Shown here piece after piece: positions 20,815 through 25,674 of a stretch of 25,674 nucleotides of DNA. Below the pieces are notes generated by a model, which was not told where the DNA came from, ran no database searches, and worked only from the letters and a program-made list of their open reading frames with translations. The translations under genes and the position numbers were made by a program. This DNA is from Byssochlamys sp. IMV 00236 (lineage: Eukaryota; Ascomycota; Eurotiomycetes; Eurotiales; Thermoascaceae). The stretch's first letter is position 1; every line of letters begins with the position of its first letter. Where the stretch lies: contig MSJH02000508.1 in NCBI GenBank assembly GCA_001931875.2, forward strand, positions 1-25,674, written 5' to 3'.

Positions 20815-21199
20815 ATTTTTTTTTCTTTTGGGAGGAGTAAAAGAAAAAGAAAATAGTAAAAGGGCTAAAGAGTATATATAGTAGTAATGAGCCTCAATTT
20901 GTGTAACTGAAAGTGGTTTAATGAAAGTTTGTGTTCTGCAACTTTACTATATTGAGCATACAAGGCCTTTCTGTTACTAGTGCTTAAGTTTTCTTTATAC
21001 GTAATGTTCAATGACGAACTCAAAGACTATAAAGAGCTCTGTTAAGGGCAAGCATGATTTACTGTTAATTTATTGCTTAAAGCAAGCAAACTGGTTGTCT
21101 ATGGTCGTTACGGTTCAAACATAAAATTCATTCGTGTTCTCAATATGGCTTGTCCTATCAGATTTCTTGGCGATATTTTTTTTACATTTTACCTTTCAG

Positions 21200-21400
21200 A
21201 GGGCACATCCAGAAAAGCAATCTACTGTCAACGTGCATCCTTGTACTCTGCCCTATGGCTCTGGTGTTTTCACTCATAACGTAGCCGTCTGATGCACACA
21301 TTTTTTCTTTCAGATATATCCTTTCTGCAATATACACAAAGGTACCTCTCCTGGAACTGATTATAGACCCCGGCGTTTTCTTTTATGCGTGAACTTTTAA
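21200..21400 (+). CDS. Cryptic two-exon coding island, Cys/His-rich, 5' end unknown
   Basis: Exon A (21200-21280) follows a strong TTTCAG acceptor and reads RAHPEKQSTVNVHPCTLPYG then SGVFTHN. A 33-nt intron (21281-21313, GTAGCC...TTTCTTTCAG) keeps the phase. Exon B (21314-21400) reads IYPFCNIHKGTSPGTDYRPR then RFLLCVNF and stop. Unspliced, the frame would stop at once, so the composition and phase agreement favour real or recently decayed coding sequence. No family is recognised. The upstream exon was not found; one frame upstream encodes a hydrophobic segment (about 21134-21199). Confidence 0.35.
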
Positions 21401-21848
21401 TCAAGATAAGCAACGGTTCAAATAGAAATAACTGCTGATCCAACAATTCATGTGGAGAAAAACATAATTCATTGTTTTAGTTATCTTCTTGATGAACCTT
21501 TTGTTTCCATTTTCATCTTTTTTATATTCTGTGTTTTTCATACGCTCATTTGACAAGGGTAGCTTCACCTTGATATCACATTATTAAAACCGTTTGTTAA
21601 CTTGTTTGGTTTCTCTAGACTGATTTTCATTAGCTTTCAGGTAAAGATGATTCCAACAGCATCTGTCTTTATTGTAAGGTAGACTGATATATGAATGAAA
21701 AAATTTTTGGATTGCCCTGGAAAAGGTATATGTGAGCTAAATATGACAGATTACTGTAGGTTTCTTTACTGAGACTAAACGCACCTCATCTATAGACAAC
21801 TGACTATCACATCACCGAAGGACTAATGGAATGTTTTTATTATGAGTC

Positions 21849-22152
21849 ATGGTTTTATTACATTACTTTTATGATGGTTTGCCTTGTACAACTTTGCCTA
21901 TCAGGACAAATGAAATGTCTCAATGCTTAGCATTACCTAGTTTAAAGAAACAAGCATTCAATCGAACAGATCATATATCAATCCTTAAAAGGTTAGTATC
22001 AGTTAATGCTTGTCTCTTTCTGAATTATCCAATCGATAACATGTTAAAGTTTTGTTTTTTTCTGCAGATGGTTTCGGAGTCTATGGAAACAGATAGGGTT
22101 GAGTTTCGAATGCATTGACTTTAAGCAGCAAACAATAACATATGCTCTTTAA
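21849..22152 (+). CDS. Possible small two-exon gene, 75 residues
   Basis: Exon 1 (21849-21991) begins with ATG and reads MVLLHYFYDGLPCTTLPIRT, ending HISILKR. The intron has a GTTAGT donor at 21992 and a strong TTTTTTCTGCAG acceptor ending at 22067. Exon 2 (22068-22152) continues in phase as WFRSLWKQIGLSFECIDFKQ, then QTITYAL and stop. No family is recognised. The frame is also open through the intron. It may be part of a larger gene whose upstream exons I did not find, or a relic. Confidence 0.3.
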
Positions 22153-22590
22153 GGGAAATTTAATTCTTTCTATTGTTTCTTTATCAATGAATGAAACTTT
22201 TTCATTCTCTCATGTTCAACAAAGATGCGCCATTTTCGAATTTGAAATAAACAAAGAGTCATATGTAACTTGTCATCCATTCATGCTTCTAATCTTGTGT
22301 CAGTCTATGCAAAAAAAAAGAAGGTGTTGCTTTATACCATTTATTCTTTTGTAAATATATATGATTATTCATGTACTTTATGTCCCTATCCATACTTTCT
22401 CAACTAGTTTTGTTATAAAGCATAGTTTTCAATAAATAATGATAATGATTATTGTAGATCCTTATCTGAAACTCTTTTTATGCAGATCTGTTCTAGACAA
22501 GATAAGCTTTATTACGATTCTACTTTGAACAATGATTGGGTTTGAAGCAAGAAAACTTTGAATAAGGTTTATCAATGTTGAATGTAGTTC

Positions 22591-22731
22591 AAACATGTTT
22601 GCTTCACACACAAAGGTTACACCGTGGGCGTGTTCTTTTTATACACAATAATGACGAATTGACTTTTTAGAACGCCCATTGTGGGTCATGTGATCAAAGA
22701 CGCGTTTATTTTCAAGATAGCAAACATGTTT
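22591..22731. repeat. Nested inverted repeats upstream of the DUF8032 gene
   Basis: The outer arms AAACATGTTTGCT (22591-22603) and AGCAAACATGTTT (22719-22731) are perfect reverse complements (13 nt), each with a palindromic core AAACATGTTT. Inside, GGGCG-tg-TTCT (22626-22636) pairs with AGAACGCCC (22669-22677), with a 2-nt bulge. An M-box-like TCATGTGA sits at 22686-22693. Confidence 0.6.
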
Positions 22732-22795
22732 CTTTACGTTAAGCTTATGAGAACGCGCAATTGTTTATGTTTTAATAGTGAAAAAAGAATATGAT

Positions 22796-22852
22796 CATTC
22801 TCCGAGAGGCCGTGTCTCAGGTAATATTTTTCGAGAATTTAACCGGAGAATG
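22796..22852. promoter_or_regulatory. 9-bp inverted repeat with a heat-shock-like TTCGAGAA
   Basis: CATTCTCCG (22796-22804) and CGGAGAATG (22844-22852) are exact reverse complements. Between them lies TTCGAGAA (22830-22837), which has the TTCnnGAA spacing of a minimal heat-shock element. It lies about 190 nt upstream of the DUF8032 start codon. The role is inferred. Confidence 0.4.
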
Positions 22853-23041
22853 AATTAAGCCAATAATACAATCAGAATAGTTTCACCCTATTTCATCATA
22901 TCGTCTTACCAAGTACGCACAGACAATTTGACACACACAAGGCAATGGCTACTATTTCGTTTATAAACCGGTTAATTTGATATTCAGAATTTTACCCTTT
23001 TTTTTTATATAATTTGTATTTTTTGTGAAAAGGGAAAAAAA

Positions 23042-24158
23042 ATGGAGAATAGTTACTACACATTAACACCAACCTCTTCACAGACGTTTGCTTCCGAAGA
23101 CAAACAAGAGAATGACAATGTTATCGACTGGCCACTGCCTACTCCCAGTCAATCAAGTAACGCTTTTCTACATGTATTGGCACCTTCCGAGCTCAATATG
23201 TCCAATTTGATGGATCATTCGATATGGCCGTTAACAAATGCGGCGACACCATCCACCAGTACATCGACAAACGCGAGTGCGAATTATATGGATACATTTA
23301 ATCCTTTATTCACAAGCGCTTCGAGCTGGTTACCTGAAGTCAAACAAGAATGGCCACTACAGCATTTTTCTCTAGATCAACCCAAAAGACCACAAGTCAT
23401 GATGTTTCCTCCAACACCACCCGAGACTGCACCACTGACACTCATGAATGAAGAAGGACCTAAAAATATGGGCTTCAATCCTATTGTGTATCCTCTTTCA
23501 CGTCGAAAGTCAGCTCGTGAGATCACTCCACCGCCTTCAGCCAGCAATAGTCCACCGAAGAATTGTTTAGCCATCAAACGTACCGTACGTCGAAAGTCAG
23601 ACGAGACATACAACAAGCCTACTCGCACCTACCGTCGTCGGGCTTCTTCGCATCCTTCTGTCGCTTCTGTTGTTTCATTGACAGCTCATGAACCAGCAAC
23701 ACTCTACATCAATGGTATTGAACACATCAACTTTCTCTATTCGCATGAACGACAAGTGAGAGAATACACCATTCGCACCGATGTCGAAAGTGTCAATATG
23801 GACGATGTACCAGAAGACTTTCGTGGTCAAAATGCTGTAAGTGATGTCATAATACGGTCATTGAATAAAATGATTTAATGAATGATAGATCTATCCTAGA
23901 GCCAACGTGCCCAGAGAAGAATATGATGGAAACAGATGGGAATATGAAACAACTTGTAACAGATTGGGTTGGCAACTCTGCTGGTTAAACAAAAGTCAAC
24001 TCTCCGGTCGTCGTGGTCTCATCCAGAGAGCTGTGGATTCTTATCGCAATCGTCATGCCGAAATGCGTTCGCGCCGTGTAACTCGTCAAGAAAAATTGGC
24101 AAATGGCACGCTTAGAAAACGAAGAGTTAAAAAGTCAAACGATGGAGTTTTCATGTAA
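23042..24158 (+). CDS. Fungal DUF8032-type putative transcriptional regulator
   Basis: Two exons, 23042-23836 and 23889-24158, separated by a 52-nt intron with a GTAAGT donor; phase 0; 354 residues. The first 215 residues are disordered and Ser/Thr/Pro-rich, with basic, possibly nuclear-localising patches (YPLSRRKSARE, RTVRRKSDE, RTYRRRASS, each a potential phosphorylation site RRxS). About residues 220-320 form a compact domain across the intron: TLYINGIEHINFLYSHERQV, EYTIRTDVESVNMDDVPEDF, IYPRANVPREEYDGNRWEYE, TTCNRLGWQLCWLN and RRGLIQRAVDSYRNR. This matches my knowledge of the fungal DUF8032 family, which occurs in putative nuclear regulators of unproven biochemistry. A basic tail follows. 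The long upstream region with inverted repeats suggests complex control. Confidence 0.8.
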
Positions 24159-24373
24159 TTCATCTTAATCCTATACATTTTTTTTCCTTTGCATTTTCCT
24201 TTTTTTTAATTAAAACATTGTAAATACACCAAAACGAGCAAGTCCAGAACTTTGTTTGTTTACCACGTTTTTTTTTTTTAAATATGTCATATCATACGTT
24301 TATTGACAGCCGTGTTTTATGATGCCATCTCATTGGATATAGTTGATGTCATTTAGTGTTTTATTCATATGAT

Positions 24374-25052
24374 TTACAATGCAAAACGGACCTTCTTTGC
24401 CTTTTTCGTTTCCTGAGCAACGCAAAAATAAAACAATGAGTTTCTATAACAACAAGTCATTGATTCACATACCACAGGATTTTCTTTTTCTCGCATTGTT
24501 TTTATCTTTTGTTTTCTTGATTCAGCCTTCTTTTTCTTTTTGGATTCGAGATATTCTCGTTTCACTTGTTCCTGTGCAGAACGATTAGCTTCATTTTGAG
24601 TTTCTCTTTATTTATTACCAATTGCTCTTTCTTGTCTTCTTTCTTTTGCTCCTTTTGTGCTTCCTTCTCTTCCATTACTTTGGCAACTTGCAGCTATATG
24701 CAAACACTTAAGTGGGACTGAAAAATGGATGGCATTTAGTCTTACTCTTTTAGCAAGCTTTTTGTTTTCTCTTTCTGCTTCTTTCCCAGCTGCTTGTTCA
24801 ATCAATTCCAACATGGCATTCTAAAACTTGTTTAATCTAAAAACGACTTAGATCTTGATCATGTCTTACTTTATCGCTCAAAAACTTTGGATTATCCAGC
24901 TCTCCTCTTGATTTCTTTTTATGCTTTGTGATCTTGGTTTTCTTTGAGGGTATCTTTTTCTAAAAATGTATCTATTTAGTTTCATATATATACAAATCAG
25001 GTCATGTCAATGTTACATTGCTCATGTTGAAAGGAATGGAGAACTTGACCAT
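24374..25052 (-). CDS. Small lysine-rich coiled-coil protein, six exons; possibly nucleolar
   Basis: Exons 25052-25017, 24959-24870, 24820-24746, 24693-24619, 24571-24473 and 24412-24374 give 137 residues. Every intron (47-60 nt) is phase 0, with good borders. The protein starts MVKFSIPFNMSN, then a very basic part (KKTKITKHKKKSRGELDNPK), FLSDKNAMLELIEQAAGKEA, and a long charged helix (QKEQKKEDKKEQLEQVKREY), ending KKAKKVRFAL. The composition resembles small nucleolar and ribosome-biogenesis factors, but no specific family is recognised, so the function is only a guess. The correct joining of six in-phase pieces argues strongly that the gene is real. Confidence 0.75.
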
Positions 25053-25161
25053 TTCATTGAAAGAGTGGCTTTGATGCCACGTTTTAAATCCCGGTACATT
25101 CAAAGTCAATTAAAAAAAAACCAAAACCGCTTTAACCTTTGCAACTGATAAAGAAAAGGTG

Positions 25162-25179
25162 AACACTATATGCACCAGA
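25162..25179 (+). repeat. 18-nt motif shared with the poly(A) element border
   Basis: AACACTATATGCACCAGA differs at one position from 18173-18190. It lies between two minus-strand genes. An 18-mer with one mismatch can recur by chance in 25 kb of AT-rich DNA, so the evidence is weak. Confidence 0.25.
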
Positions 25180-25258
25180 TTTAAGCTCAGGTTCTTTATG
25201 CATAAATACTATGTTGAACAGTTCTTGTTTTATTGCTTGTACAAAATGCTGTTGTCAT

Positions 25259-25674
25259 TTAGACCAAGGTTAATGCAAACTGGGCTCGTATAATGGCGAA
25301 AGAGAGGGCCAAATGAGCTTTCTCAGCTTGTTGAAACATATGCTTTGCTAAAGACTTGAGTTGTTTGACTGTTAAGCTATCACCACAAAAGTAAGGAGAG
25401 GTCTTTTCGGACAGGACATTAAGGATATGTCTGAGAATTCGATCTTCGTAAGTAGAACATACGTAGTTGCGGACCAGTGTTTCGTATTGTTTAGCCATGG
25501 ATGATACAATGGTCATATATCCTTCACTTGCGTACTTGTCTAAATCAGATTGAGTAAGAGAAGTAGATTCACAAAAGGCCTTGAAGCTCTTCTTGATACT
25601 ATCAGAGGCATGTTTTCCTTGGCCAGCAAAGATGGAAAATATGTTATAGAACAGATTTTGAGTAACCACAGGTA
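25259..25674 (-). CDS. 3' part of an unidentified gene (runs off the right edge)
   Basis: An open frame enters from the right edge (first complete codon CCT at 25672-25670) and ends with TAA at 25261-25259, about 137 residues. It is alpha-helical and rich in Ser, Lys and aromatic residues: NLFYNIFSIFAGQGKHASDS, LVRNYVCSTYEDRILRHILN, TVKQLKSLAKHMFQQAEKAH. No signal peptide or known domain is visible. The motif Y-x(3)-YEDRILRHIL faintly recalls helices in ORFs of mobile elements common in Mucoromycota, but I cannot support that here. The true 5' end lies outside the window. Confidence 0.6.
   Translation of the reverse strand, partial: PVVTQNLFYNIFSIFAGQGKHASDSIKKSFKAFCESTSLTQSDLDKYASEGYMTIVSSMAKQYETLVRNYVCSTYEDRILRHILNVLSEKTSPYFCGDSLTVKQLKSLAKHMFQQAEKAHLALSFAIIRAQFALTLV

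Larger units (their letters stand above)
20815..23041. other. 2.2-kb gene-poor stretch with exon-like islands
   Basis: No long frame exists, yet several short frames start directly after excellent acceptors (pyrimidine tract plus CAG). They are 21200-21400, about 21641-21678 (KDDSNSICLYCK), 21849-22152 and 22486-22545 (ICSRQDKLYYDSTLNNDWV). The last 450 nt hold nested inverted repeats and the presumed promoter of the 23042 gene. The islands could be one undetected multi-exon gene, several small genes or relics. Confidence 0.4.

Noticed and set aside
21110..21425. tRNA-like B-box GGTTCAAAY (21110 and 21414)
   Set aside because: No matching A-box or cloverleaf could be drawn around either site.
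22142..22354. 70-codon + strand frame after the mini-gene
   Set aside because: Starts inside the preceding exon in another frame and shows no domain or splice support.
24379..24588. 69-codon + strand frame
   Set aside because: Antisense of the lysine-rich six-exon gene and its introns.

Overview
The window looks like nuclear DNA of a fungus, most likely an early-diverging one (Mucoromycota, probably Mucorales). This rests on AT-rich intergenic DNA, many introns of about 45-60 nt with GTAAGT-like donors and CTAA/TACTAAT-type branch points, long poly-pyrimidine tracts, Gln/Ala/Thr/Glu homopolymers in proteins, and typically fungal proteins (DUF8032-type regulator, Kre9/Knh1-like wall protein, Rqt4). 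The lineage is inferred from style and was not tested by a search. I resolved fourteen protein genes well enough to give exon structures, plus partial genes at both ends, one orphan reading frame and several decayed or uncertain coding fragments.

Left part (1-8.1 kb): the 5' half of an NADH-cytochrome b5 reductase gene (-); a seven-exon coiled-coil protein with an enkurin-like tail (+); a single-exon BRCT protein (+); a single-exon protein of unknown function (+), converging on ribosomal protein uL13/RPL16 (-). RPL16 is divergent from CTP synthase (+), and the two share a 226-bp promoter.

Middle (8.1-17.8 kb): an AFG2B/SPATA5L1-type tandem AAA ATPase (-); an orphan ORF (-); the ribosome-quality-control factor Rqt4/TRIP4 (-); ribosomal protein uS12/RPS23 (+), whose first coding exon is only 4 nt; a disordered protein with an in-frame, stop-free intron (+); a MiT/TFE-like bHLH-zipper factor (-); and a small secreted, probably GPI-anchored wall protein (+). 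RPL16, RPS23, Rqt4 and the AFG2B-like ATPase all concern ribosomes. That may be chance, because fungal gene neighbourhoods are not operons.

Right part (17.8-25.7 kb): gene-poor DNA holds a 36-nt poly(A) tract flanked by short inverted repeats, a probable pseudogene, a phospholipase-D-like nuclease gene (-), and a 2.2-kb stretch (20.8-23.0 kb) with exon-like islands and nested inverted repeats. After that come a DUF8032-type putative regulator (+), a small lysine-rich six-exon protein (-) and the 3' part of an unidentified gene (-).

I found no CRISPR array, rRNA, convincing tRNA or intact transposase. The least explained parts are the cryptic coding islands at 21.2-22.5 kb, the hairpin at 3.16-3.23 kb, and the degenerate D1 domain and altered pore loop of the AAA ATPase.
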